Origin: Methanomethylovorans sp. | Lineage (GTDB): Archaea > Halobacteriota > Methanosarcinia > Methanosarcinales > Methanosarcinaceae | Assembly (NCBI GenBank): GCA_020854785.1 | Contig: JAHFZE010000215.1 | Span: forward strand, 1 to 6,757 | Length of the DNA: 6,757 nt | Direction of reading: 5' to 3' | In this document: one piece after another, positions 1-6,757 of the stretch | Numbering within the stretch: the first letter of the stretch is position 1 | How the letters are laid out: each line of letters starts with the position of its first letter | The notes under the pieces: model-generated | Told to the model about the DNA's origin: nothing | The model's database searches: none | Seen by the model: only the letters and a program-made list of their open reading frames with translations | Translations under genes and position numbers: made by a program

Positions 1-1564
1 CCTCTTGCGGTATAAGGTCTTCAAGATCAAGCTCCACATGTGAAACTTTGATCTGAGTTCTGCGTTCATTGTTGTATTTTTGCTTAAGCTCGATAAGTTC
101 TGCCCTGATTATTTCATATTTCTTCTCGTCGCTTCTGATGATGGACTGGTATTTTTCAATGAGCCTCATAAGTTCTTCGTACTCATCTTCCACTTTCTGC
201 CTTTCAAGACCAGTGAGCTTCTGCAGACGCATATCGAGGATAGCTTTTGCCTGGATCTCGTCCAGCCCGAAGTTAGCTATCAATCCGGACCGTGCTTCCT
301 CCACCGTAGCCGAAGCACGAATGAGAGAGATCACAGCATCCAGTTGGTCAAGTGCTATCCTCAGGCCCCGGAGTATATGGGCACGTTCCTCAGCTTTCTT
401 TAACTGGAACTGGGTACGTTTCTGGATGATATCCATTCTGTGTTCCAGATATATCTGTAAGATACGTTTCAGGTTAAGCTCCAGTGGCACATTGTCCACC
501 AGTGCCAGGTTGATGATACCAAAGGTCGTCTGCATCTGGGTATGTTTATACAACTGGTTTAGCACCACGTTAGGATCCGTGCTTCTGCTGATCTCTATAA
601 CGACCCGGATACCATCACGGTCTGACTCATCTCTCAGATCAGAGATACCTACGATCTTCTTCTCTCTGACAAGTAACGCGATATCCTCGATGAGCTTGGC
701 CTTATTAACCTGGTAAGGTATCTCGCTTACAATGATAGCGTTCTTGTCCTTTCTAATTTCCTCTATGGTGGCTACAGCCTGCAGCTGTATCCTGCCTCTG
801 CCTGTCTCATAGGCTTCCTTTATCCCATGCATGCCCAGAATTGTTCCACCTGTGGGGAAATCCGGTCCCTTGAGCACTGTCATAAGGTCATGTATGGTGG
901 AAGAAGGATCTTCTATAAGCATAAGGGTTGCATCCACTACCTCTCCCAGGTTGTGAGGCGCCATGTTGGTGGCCATACCTACTGCAATGCCTGTGGAGCC
1001 ATTGATCAGCAGGTTCGGAAGTTTTGCTGGCAGCACTGTAGGCTCTTCGAGGGACCCGTCATAGTTTGGGCTCATCAGGACCGTTCCTTTATCCAGGTCC
1101 AGTAGCATTTCATCAGAGATCTTGCTCATGCGTGCTTCAGTGTAACGCATGGCAGCTGCTGAGTCACCATCAATGGAACCGAAGTTACCCTGGCCATCTA
1201 TCAATGGATAACGCAGGGAAAACTCCTGCACCATCCTCACAATACTTTCATACACCGCAGAATCACCATGGGGGTGATATTTACCCAGCACGTCTCCCAC
1301 TACACGGGCAGACTTCTTATATGGTTTGTCGTGAGTGATGCCAGCTTCGTACATAGCATACAGTATCCTTCTGTGGACAGGTTTCAAACCGTCCCTTGCA
1401 TCGGGCAAGGCACGTCCCACGATCACGCTCATGGCATAATCGATGTAAGAGTTCTTCATTTCGTCCTCTATGAGGACAGGAACTATCTTCTCACCTGTAT
1501 CTGTAGGCTGGATATCCAGAGGATTTTCATCTGCTCCATTATTTTTTTTATTATCATCTGCCAT
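1..1564 (-). CDS. gyrA: DNA gyrase subunit A, N-terminal 521 residues (3' end outside window)
   Basis: This is the breakage-reunion subunit of the A2B2 gyrase, which introduces negative supercoils into DNA using ATP. The ATG at 1564 is preceded by a good ribosome binding site. The frame stays open to the window edge and ends at LEDLIPQE, close to where the N-terminal domain passes into the DNA-wrapping C-terminal beta-pinwheel. The pinwheel and the GyrA box therefore lie off-window. Visible motifs are [17 protein letters not shown] (residues 50-66), [10 protein letters not shown] (97-106, the quinolone-resistance region, with Ser102 matching E. coli Ser83 and Glu106 in place of Asp87), [12 protein letters not shown] (123-134), AAMRYTEAR with the DNA-linking Tyr141 (E. 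coli Tyr122), and GIAVGMATN (192-200) with the DNA-intercalating isoleucine. The charged coiled-coil tower occupies roughly residues 370-500. An acidic, polar tail of about 20 residues precedes the conserved core. Ser102 is the residue usually found in quinolone-sensitive enzymes. Confidence 0.97.
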   Translation of the reverse strand, partial: MADDNKKNNGADENPLDIQPTDTGEKIVPVLIEDEMKNSYIDYAMSVIVGRALPDARDGLKPVHRRILYAMYEAGITHDKPYKKSARVVGDVLGKYHPHGDSAVYESIVRMVQEFSLRYPLIDGQGNFGSIDGDSAAAMRYTEARMSKISDEMLLDLDKGTVLMSPNYDGSLEEPTVLPAKLPNLLINGSTGIAVGMATNMAPHNLGEVVDATLMLIEDPSSTIHDLMTVLKGPDFPTGGTILGMHGIKEAYETGRGRIQLQAVATIEEIRKDKNAIIVSEIPYQVNKAKLIEDIALLVREKKIVGISDLRDESDRDGIRVVIEISRSTDPNVVLNQLYKHTQMQTTFGIINLALVDNVPLELNLKRILQIYLEHRMDIIQKRTQFQLKKAEERAHILRGLRIALDQLDAVISLIRASATVEEARSGLIANFGLDEIQAKAILDMRLQKLTGLERQKVEDEYEELMRLIEKYQSIIRSDEKKYEIIRAELIELKQKYNNERRTQIKVSHVELDLEDLIPQE

Positions 1565-1570
1565 GTGCTA

Positions 1571-1574
1571 CACC

Positions 1575-1576
<2 letters not shown>
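1571..1576 (-). promoter_or_regulatory. gyrA ribosome binding site overlapping the gyrB stop
   Basis: The minus strand reads GAGGTG, six bases before the gyrA ATG. This matches the anti-Shine-Dalgarno end of archaeal 16S rRNA. Its first two bases are also the last two bases of the gyrB TGA stop (1577-1575). Ribosomes ending gyrB are thus placed directly on the gyrA start, which fits translational coupling and equimolar subunit production. Confidence 0.75.
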
Positions 1577-3524
<1,948 letters not shown>

Positions 3525-3642
3525 TTAAAGCTCATGGTCTTAGAATGTCCAGAAGTGAAGGCAGAATTGTTGTTTTCTATCTACTGATACATTTTTCTTA
3601 AATCAATGCTTCACTGAATATAGCATTCATTATTCATAAAGG

Positions 3643-3654
3643 TTTATATAATTA
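3643..3654. promoter_or_regulatory. TATA-box candidate between gyrB and the degraded region
   Basis: The plus strand reads TTTATATA at 3643-3650, preceded by a purine-rich AAAGG that could act as a BRE. This would fire a plus-strand transcript from near 3675. Read on the minus strand the same bases give TTATATAAAC, which could serve gyrBA with a leader of about 140 bases. The purine-rich flank favours the plus direction, but the sequence alone cannot settle it. A weaker minus-strand alternative for gyrBA is CTATATTC near 3616-3623. No clear promoter lies closer to gyrB. Confidence 0.35.
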
Positions 3655-3737
3655 GATAGATGGGGCGATCGAATAGGCTGCCAGTATATTGAAGTATGCC
3701 AGAATACTAAAATTGCTGGATAATAAAATAATAATAG

Positions 3738-4097
3738 TGCAGGTATATTTTCTATGGAGAGGTATTAGAAGAAGTAGGAGTGTTATTATCCGAAGAAAAA
3801 GAAAATTTACTGCCTTTTGGCTCAAGTTGGAACGTGAGATCAATGAGGTTCGATATAGAAAAGTGATCATGACCCAAGAGGAAGAAATGGTTGACAGCAA
3901 AGTCTTGGTGACCTTCTTGAGATGGTCGGTGGATGAGTGGTACACTAGGTCATGTAGAAGACCTTGAAATTCTGTGAAATTTGATCGTAAAAAGAGAAAG
4001 CATATCTGGTGAGATGGATCGTTTGGAGACGGTACATGTGAAGGTGGATGAAAATGTGTGTGGGTGTTATGAGAATAATGTTCTAATTTATGGGATG
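3738..4097 (+). pseudogene. Degraded protein-coding stretch, family not recognised
   Basis: No intact gene fits here. One plus-strand frame nevertheless reads like protein in two long blocks. Block one runs from 3738 to a TGA at 3864 and includes VLEEVGVLLSEEKENLLPFG followed by SSWNVRSMRFDIEK. After a stretch with several TGA stops the same frame resumes with MSGTLGHVEDLEIL (3933-3974, then TGA). It continues in a block ending at a TAG (4098-4100) that includes SISGEMDRLETVHVKVDEN and VCGCYENNVLIYGM. A short piece in another frame near 3895-3933 reads QQSLGDLLEMVGG and may fill part of the gap, which would mean a pair of compensating frameshifts. No start codon is apparent for the first block; residues such as GCQYIEVCQNTKIAG in another frame at 3676-3720 may be its displaced N-terminus. 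I do not recognise the family. The ORF of about 92 codons in a different frame across 3689-3967 is basic, Trp-rich and unlike a folded protein. Sequencing errors or decay could both explain the pattern. Confidence 0.4.
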
Positions 4098-4190
4098 TAG
4101 ATCGGCAAATCTGTTTTCATACAAGAACGATGGATGCTATCTCAATGGAATATTTAATTAAAAGAGCTAAAATTTAAAAAGAGTGTAAAT

Positions 4191-4346
4191 GTGAGACTCA
4201 CTGAAGAAGACCATATCAAAACAGCATTGAATTCAGATGGGAAAAACCAAAAAGACCTTGCAAATGAATATGTAGTAACACTAGGACCAATTAAAAAATA
4301 CAATAAGAACTCAAATTTTGATCATGAAAGTTGGGTCATAAAGTAG
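4191..4346 (+). CDS. 51-residue ORF with a helix-turn-helix-like segment
   Basis: The GTG at 4191 opens a 51-residue frame ending in TAG. Residues 20-37 (QKDLANEYVVTLGPIKKY) match the spacing of a classic helix-turn-helix: Ala at position 5, Val-Thr at 10-11 and Ile at 15. A Val replaces the usual Gly at the turn and a Pro sits in the recognition helix, so binding may be impaired. The protein is charged and has no membrane segment. There is no convincing Shine-Dalgarno site before the GTG. The same frame is open back to a TAA at 4155-4157 without another start, so this could be the tail end of a longer decayed regulator or recombinase. It lies in the same frame as the degraded stretch upstream. 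The stop is amber: readthrough would add 15 codons after the TAG and end at a TGA (4392-4394) inside the start of the hydrolase gene. Function is unknown; a small DNA-binding regulator is possible. Confidence 0.35.
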   Translation: MRLTEEDHIKTALNSDGKNQKDLANEYVVTLGPIKKYNKNSNFDHESWVIK

Positions 4347-4386
4347 ATAATGGTGGAAATGCTAAATTCGGTATGGGGTTACACAT

Positions 4387-5181
4387 ATGGATGAGATCGA
4401 TATAGGTGGATTACGCATCGCATTCGAACGGAAGGGAAAAGGGTCACCCCTTGTGCTTCTCCACGGTGGCCTTAGTGACAGCCGGATGTGGCGCAGACAG
4501 CTTGATGAGATGTCCGATGAATTCAAAGTAGTGGCTTGGGATGCACCCGGCTGCGGCCGCTCTGCAGATCCACCGGAAACATTCCGATTGCCTGATTTTG
4601 CAGACTGTCTTGCTGCATTTATTGAGGAAATCGGTTTAGTAAAACCTCATGTTCTCGGCCTGTCGTTCGGTGCTGGCCTTGCACTTGAGTTCTACCATCG
4701 CTATCCTACTATCCCGAGGTCTCTCATACTGGCTTCGGCTTATGCCGGTTGGGCAGGATCGCTTCCACCCGATGTTGTAGAACAACGCTTGCTGCAGGGG
4801 ATCCAGCAATCAAAAATGTTGCCAGAGCAGGTAGTTGCAATGTGGATCCCGACACTCTTCACTAAATCGGTACCCATTGAGGTGATCAAGGAAACAGCGG
4901 CAATCATGTCCGAATTCCATCCGGTCGGGATGAGAACTATGCTGTTTGCCTTCGCTGAGGCTGATCTTCGCGACATGCTTCCAACTATTAAAGTACCTAC
5001 ACTGCTGTTGTACGGTGGAGCTGACAAGCGTTCTCCTTCGGACGTTGCCGAGAACCTGCATGCCAAGATCCCAGCATCAAAGCTTGTAATTATACCAGGC
5101 GTCGGCCATGAGGTAAGCCTCGAGGCACCCGAGATATTCAATGCCAATGTACGCAGCTTTCTTCGAACGAATCAGAAATGA
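4387..5181 (+). CDS. Alpha/beta-fold hydrolase (264 aa)
   Basis: This is a cytoplasmic serine hydrolase of the alpha/beta-hydrolase_1 superfamily, which contains esterases, C-C bond hydrolases, haloperoxidase-like enzymes and dehalogenases. The substrate cannot be read from the sequence. The oxyanion-hole loop is LLHGG (24-28), followed by WDAPGCGRS (51-59). The nucleophile elbow is GLSFG with Ser93, the acid is Asp213 in LLYGGADKRSP, and the base is His241 in GVGHEVSLEAPE. All three triad members are present and spaced normally, so the enzyme should be active. A helical cap domain fills roughly residues 120-195. There is no signal peptide. ATG at 4387 gives a standard N-terminus (MDEIDIGGLRIAFERKGKGS, then the first core strand); a GGGG about eight bases upstream is a weak ribosome site. 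The gene is far richer in GC than its upstream flank (38 of 60 bases at 4441-4500 against 15 of 60 at 4141-4200), which suggests recent transfer or different selection. It has no metabolic partner in the window. Confidence 0.92.
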   Translation: MDEIDIGGLRIAFERKGKGSPLVLLHGGLSDSRMWRRQLDEMSDEFKVVAWDAPGCGRSADPPETFRLPDFADCLAAFIEEIGLVKPHVLGLSFGAGLALEFYHRYPTIPRSLILASAYAGWAGSLPPDVVEQRLLQGIQQSKMLPEQVVAMWIPTLFTKSVPIEVIKETAAIMSEFHPVGMRTMLFAFAEADLRDMLPTIKVPTLLLYGGADKRSPSDVAENLHAKIPASKLVIIPGVGHEVSLEAPEIFNANVRSFLRTNQK

Positions 5182-5195
5182 TCGGATACCTAATA

Positions 5196-5207
5196 TTAAA
5201 ATTTTAA
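5196..5207. repeat. AT-only palindrome after the hydrolase gene
   Basis: TTAAAATTTTAA is a perfect 12-base palindrome 15 bases past the hydrolase stop. Its T-run may help transcription end on the plus strand, but it is too AT-rich to be a strong hairpin. Confidence 0.25.
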
Positions 5208-5222
5208 CATCAAAGAGTCATA

Positions 5223-5235
5223 GAAATAATAAAAA
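5223..5235 (-). terminator. T-rich tract after the DUF1699 gene
   Basis: On the minus strand the sequence reads TTTTTATTATTTC, about 40 bases beyond the stop of the minus-strand gene. Archaeal RNA polymerase commonly stops at such U-rich tracts. There is no stem upstream of it, so the call rests on composition and on the convergent layout with the hydrolase gene. Confidence 0.3.
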
Positions 5236-5276
5236 CGAAGTAATGAGAAATGCGGTCATACAATATCAGTGAGTGA

Positions 5277-5594
5277 TCAGCTGTTCTTAACAAGGAATAC
5301 AACTAAATCTGGACTGAGCTGGTTTTCTCTTGTCAACTTTTCAATGATATCAGCCTCTGGCATTCCTTCTGGTATATACTGCTTTATGTGATCAAATCTA
5401 TACCTTGGATATGAAGGTGCATCCTTGAAGAGCTGGATATTGTTCTCATATAAGAACTTGGAATATGAATTGATCTCTGAACATTTTATTGCAAGCGAGA
5501 AGATATCTTGGTTTGAAGGTCTGAATGCAAGATGGACTATCCCTTCCTTTTGGTCTAAAGTGTTGATCTCGTCTTTGGAACTGACAACTCTCAT
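5277..5594 (-). CDS. DUF1699 family protein (105 aa)
   Basis: The protein begins MRVVSSKDEINTLDQKEGIV and continues HLAFRPSNQDIFSLAIKCSEI. This signature, RVVSS...VHLAFRPSN.DIF, is what I recall for DUF1699, a family of about 100-150 residues described mainly from Methanosarcinales. The C-terminal part (about 66-105) is predicted helical, with PEGMPEADIIEKLTRENQLS resembling a small helical domain. There are no membrane segments, no signal peptide and no cysteine cluster, so it is probably soluble and cytoplasmic. The family has no assigned function. The start is fixed by a TAA four codons upstream in frame. A GGTGA at 5610-5614 lies 15 bases before the ATG, which is farther than usual. The gene stands alone, convergent with the hydrolase. 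Confidence 0.82.
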   Translation of the reverse strand: MRVVSSKDEINTLDQKEGIVHLAFRPSNQDIFSLAIKCSEINSYSKFLYENNIQLFKDAPSYPRYRFDHIKQYIPEGMPEADIIEKLTRENQLSPDLVVFLVKNS

Positions 5595-5652
5595 TTTTAT
5601 AACTTATTTTCACCAAATAATGTTAGTATCTGAATAATTTATGATCCTATAC

Positions 5653-5660
5653 TATTATAT
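5653..5660 (-). promoter_or_regulatory. TATA-box candidate for the DUF1699 gene
   Basis: The minus strand reads ATATAATA here. A start about 25 bases downstream (near 5631) would give a leader of roughly 37 bases that includes the GGTGA motif at 5610-5614. The surrounding DNA is so AT-rich that chance matches are likely. Confidence 0.35.
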
Positions 5661-5741
5661 GATCATTATTCTACACAAAGTTTGTTAGATCGTGTGAGCT
5701 CATAATGATAACAATGATCAGAATCACTAGCATCAAAGACA

Positions 5742-5748
5742 TTATATA
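5742..5748 (+). promoter_or_regulatory. TATA-box candidate upstream of the hairpin region
   Basis: TTATATA preceded by AAAGACA resembles an archaeal BRE plus TATA box. A plus-strand transcript from near 5770 would run through the GC-rich hairpin at 5820-5844. No ORF of meaningful length follows, so a transcript would be non-coding. The element is nearly symmetrical and could also work on the minus strand. Confidence 0.25.
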
Positions 5749-5819
5749 GTCAATAGGGAATGATTAAATTGCCTAATGAGACCGTCAAGGCAAACACAGA
5801 ACATATGCACAATGCGTCA

Positions 5820-5844
5820 GCCCGTCAAACACACCCTGACGGGC
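5820..5844. ncRNA. GC-rich stem-loop, possible non-coding RNA or terminator
   Basis: GCCCGTCA (5820-5827) and TGACGGGC (5837-5844) form a perfect 8-base-pair stem with a 9-base loop, within a 597-base gap (5595-6191) that holds no gene. A competing stem is possible between CGTCAG (5815-5820) and CTGACG (5836-5841), so two folds exclude each other. A partial copy of the left arm, ACCGTCAAGGCAAACACA, occurs at 5781-5798. The stem is GC-rich in otherwise AT-rich DNA. No T-tract follows closely on either strand, so it does not look like a standard terminator. The rest of the gap contains no tRNA-like or CRISPR-like structure that I can see. Confidence 0.35.
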
Positions 5845-5926
5845 ACACCTTTCTCCAAATTCTCTCCTTAAATTAGACAGACCCAATGACCCACTCTATG
5901 TTCGTGATTTAATTCATAGAATTTCT

Positions 5927-5940
5927 AACTCTATAGAGTT
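5927..5940. repeat. Perfect 14-base palindrome
   Basis: AACTCTATAGAGTT reads the same on both strands and sits in the middle of the gene-free stretch. It could be a binding site for a dimeric regulator. It is about 250 bases before the small membrane protein gene and about 330 bases upstream of the DUF1699 start, so its target is unclear. Confidence 0.3.
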
Positions 5941-6124
5941 CCTCATTTAATAGAAAATAAAATCGTGACATACCTGTCAAGGTTATACTTATTATCAAAA
6001 TGAAGATCTCTACAGGGCCAAAATATTCTGATCATTAAGCATATATTCAATAATTAATCGTAAATATGGGATATAAGATTGGAAGGATTGAGTTAATGAA
6101 CTTGAGCTGCAACTCTTGTATATG

Positions 6125-6167
6125 ATGCATGCATTACATGGCATACATGGTTTACTAAAATACTTAA
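6125..6167 (+). promoter_or_regulatory. Putative promoter/operator of the 59-residue membrane protein
   Basis: The self-complementary ATGCATGCAT (6125-6134) is followed by two copies of TACATGG (6135-6141 and 6144-6150). A TATA-like AAATACTTAA follows at 6158-6167. A start about 25 bases downstream of the TATA centre would fall at or just before the ATG at 6192, which has no Shine-Dalgarno site. This fits a leaderless mRNA. The repeats directly upstream of the TATA would be well placed for a regulator. Confidence 0.35.
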
Positions 6168-6191
6168 GTTAGTAAGAGTATTGAATGATAG

Positions 6192-6371
6192 ATGAACACC
6201 AAATTTAGCAGGACAGTTATTGCTATTGCCATAATATGGGCTGCGGTTATTTTTACATCTGCATTTATACTGCGGGAATCAGGTTATTTGATCCAATTAA
6301 TTCCTATATATGGTGCAGCAGCAATAATGTGTATCATCCTTGCAGGGAACCTTTGTAAGAAGGGTGAATGA
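6192..6371 (+). CDS. Small two-helix membrane protein (59 aa)
   Basis: The frame reads MNTKFSRTVIAIAIIWAAVI then FTSAFILRESGYLIQLIPIY and ends with KKGE. Two hydrophobic segments, about residues 8-27 and 33-53, are joined by a short loop containing RESGY. A basic N-terminus and a basic C-terminal tail (CKKGE) suggest that both ends are cytoplasmic. It resembles small two-helix proteins found next to unrelated genes in methanogens, with a Trp in helix one and a LIPI.GAAA pattern in helix two, but I cannot name a family or a function. The coding case rests on the amphipathic layout, frame length and a plausible leaderless promoter. It is convergent with the TRAM gene, 91 bases away. Confidence 0.65.
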   Translation: MNTKFSRTVIAIAIIWAAVIFTSAFILRESGYLIQLIPIYGAAAIMCIILAGNLCKKGE

Positions 6372-6399
6372 ACCACTTACATTTACGTAAAATCAGATC

Positions 6400-6440
6400 A
6401 AAAAAGAACGATGGAAAAACAAATAGTTGGTCTCCAACTA
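6400..6440 (-). terminator. Hairpin plus T-tracts after the TRAM gene
   Basis: TAGTTGG (6424-6430) and CCAACTA (6434-6440) form a perfect 7-base-pair stem with a 3-base loop. Reading the minus strand, the stem is followed by ATTTGTTTTTCC and, further on, by six Ts (6405-6400). This is the layout of an intrinsic terminator for the minus-strand TRAM gene, whose stop lies 22 bases before the stem. The plus-strand gene ending at 6371 may share the region, but T-runs on that strand are weak. Confidence 0.6.
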
Positions 6441-6462
6441 AATGTTTAACCGATCATAAGAT

Positions 6463-6666
6463 CTAAGCAACTTCGCCAAATGCGAATTTGCTCATTACCT
6501 TATTGACCTTTATCGTGACTTCATCGCCAATCTCGGTGTTGGGGACAAAGACAACAAATCCGCTTACTCTTGCGATTCCGTCGCCTTCTCTTGCGATATC
6601 TTCAATTGTCACTTCATAATTCTGTCCAGCTTCTACTGGAGCACTTGAATGCATGTTACTAAACAA
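6463..6666 (-). CDS. Stand-alone TRAM-domain RNA-binding protein (67 aa)
   Basis: The protein is essentially one TRAM domain, a small five-stranded OB-like barrel that binds RNA. Conserved elements are VEAGQNYEVTIEDIAREGDG, IARVSGFVVFVPNTEIGDEV and IKVNKVMSKFAFGEV. Free-standing TRAM proteins are abundant in methanogens. In Methanococcoides burtonii and Methanolobus, cold-responsive relatives are reported to bind tRNA and 5S rRNA or to act as RNA chaperones. Three in-frame starts are possible. The farthest, GTG at 6675, lies within the Shine-Dalgarno-like GGAAGTGA (6672-6679) and so is unlikely. ATG at 6654 is 17 bases from it. TTG at 6666 is five bases from it and gives MFSNMHSSAPVEAG, close to the MF.xx start that I recall for relatives, so I chose it. 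The stop is TAG, backed up by an in-frame TGA two codons later. Confidence 0.88.
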   Translation of the reverse strand: MFSNMHSSAPVEAGQNYEVTIEDIAREGDGIARVSGFVVFVPNTEIGDEVTIKVNKVMSKFAFGEVA

Positions 6667-6671
6667 ATGTT

Positions 6672-6679
6672 TCACTTCC
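6672..6679 (-). promoter_or_regulatory. TRAM gene ribosome binding site, deciding a TTG start
   Basis: The minus strand reads GGAAGTGA, one mismatch from GGAGGTGA. It is five bases before the TTG at 6666. It overlaps the upstream GTG and is too far from the downstream ATG at 6654. Confidence 0.55.
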
Positions 6680-6689
6680 TAATTGATTA

Positions 6690-6718
6690 GCTTAAAAAGA
6701 AATACAACCATTTGGTTG
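6690..6718 (-). promoter_or_regulatory. TRAM gene promoter/operator candidate
   Basis: CAACCA (6705-6710) and TGGTTG (6713-6718) form a perfect inverted repeat with a 2-base spacer. Immediately downstream on the minus strand is TTTTTAAG (6691-6698), a weak TATA-like element. If that is the promoter, the mRNA would start near the gene start. If transcription instead starts farther upstream, the repeat would be a leader hairpin. Other AT-rich TATA-like stretches lie at the window edge (6740-6757). Confidence 0.3.
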
Positions 6719-6757
6719 AAAATAAGAAAAACAGTAAATGTGAAAAATACTATCTAA

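Noticed and set aside
69..716. Long plus-strand open frame of 215 codons opposite gyrA
   Set aside because: It is the antisense shadow of a well-conserved gyrA frame; its translation is rich in Ser, Arg and Ile and lacks any recognisable motif.
3843..3858. GGTTCGAT resembling a tRNA T-arm
   Set aside because: No acceptor stem, anticodon arm or CCA-type end could be paired around it.
3652..3945. Minus-strand 97-codon frame with hydrophobic runs, possible membrane protein
   Set aside because: It lies antisense to the degraded plus-strand blocks, has no ribosome binding site that I can see, and its hydrophobic stretches come from AT-rich sequence.
3689..3967. Plus-strand 92-codon ORF starting MKYARILKLLD
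   Set aside because: It is very rich in Arg, Lys and Trp, without a recognisable pattern; a different frame of the same DNA reads much more like protein.
4740..5147. Minus-strand 135-codon frame opposite the hydrolase
   Set aside because: It is fully antisense to a hydrolase with an intact catalytic triad; no motif of its own.
6096..6125. Tiny ORF MNLSCNSCI preceded by GGAAGGA, possible leader peptide
   Set aside because: Ten codons are too short to support; it lies about 65 bases before the next gene with no attenuator structure between them.

Overview
The window looks like a piece of a methanogenic archaeon chromosome, most likely a mesophilic or cold-living member of the Methanosarcinales (the Methanolobus / Methanococcoides / Methanosarcina group). 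The evidence is a bacterial-type gyrBA pair, which this lineage carries, a 105-residue protein that I recognise as the methanogen family DUF1699, a stand-alone TRAM-domain protein, archaeal-style TATA boxes, and AT-rich intergenic DNA. Assignment below order level is inference.

Layout. Positions 1-3479 (minus strand) hold gyrB followed by the first 521 codons of gyrA. They form a tight operon in which the gyrA ribosome binding site overlaps the gyrB stop codon. Positions 3480-4190 hold no intact gene. The plus strand carries a degraded coding stretch (about 3738-4097) whose frame is interrupted mainly by TGA codons. Next come a 51-residue ORF with a helix-turn-helix-like segment (4191-4346) and an intact alpha/beta hydrolase (4387-5181) that is much richer in GC than the DNA just upstream. 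Convergent to it lies the DUF1699 gene (5277-5594, minus). A gene-poor stretch of about 600 bases (5595-6191) follows. It contains a GC-rich hairpin, a perfect 14-base palindrome and several TATA-like elements. The last part holds a 59-residue two-helix membrane protein (6192-6371, plus) and, convergent to it, the TRAM protein (6463-6666, minus), with a hairpin plus T-tract terminator between them.

Functionally, gyrBA is core DNA topology machinery and TRAM is an RNA-binding housekeeping or stress protein. The hydrolase, the HTH ORF and the degraded gene form an accessory patch in the middle. DUF1699 and the small membrane protein are lineage-type proteins of unknown role. Nothing in the window amounts to an obvious new multi-gene system. 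The best leads are the hairpin with alternative pairing near 5820, the degraded gene, the HTH ORF before the hydrolase, and the TRAM leader with its inverted repeat and likely TTG start.
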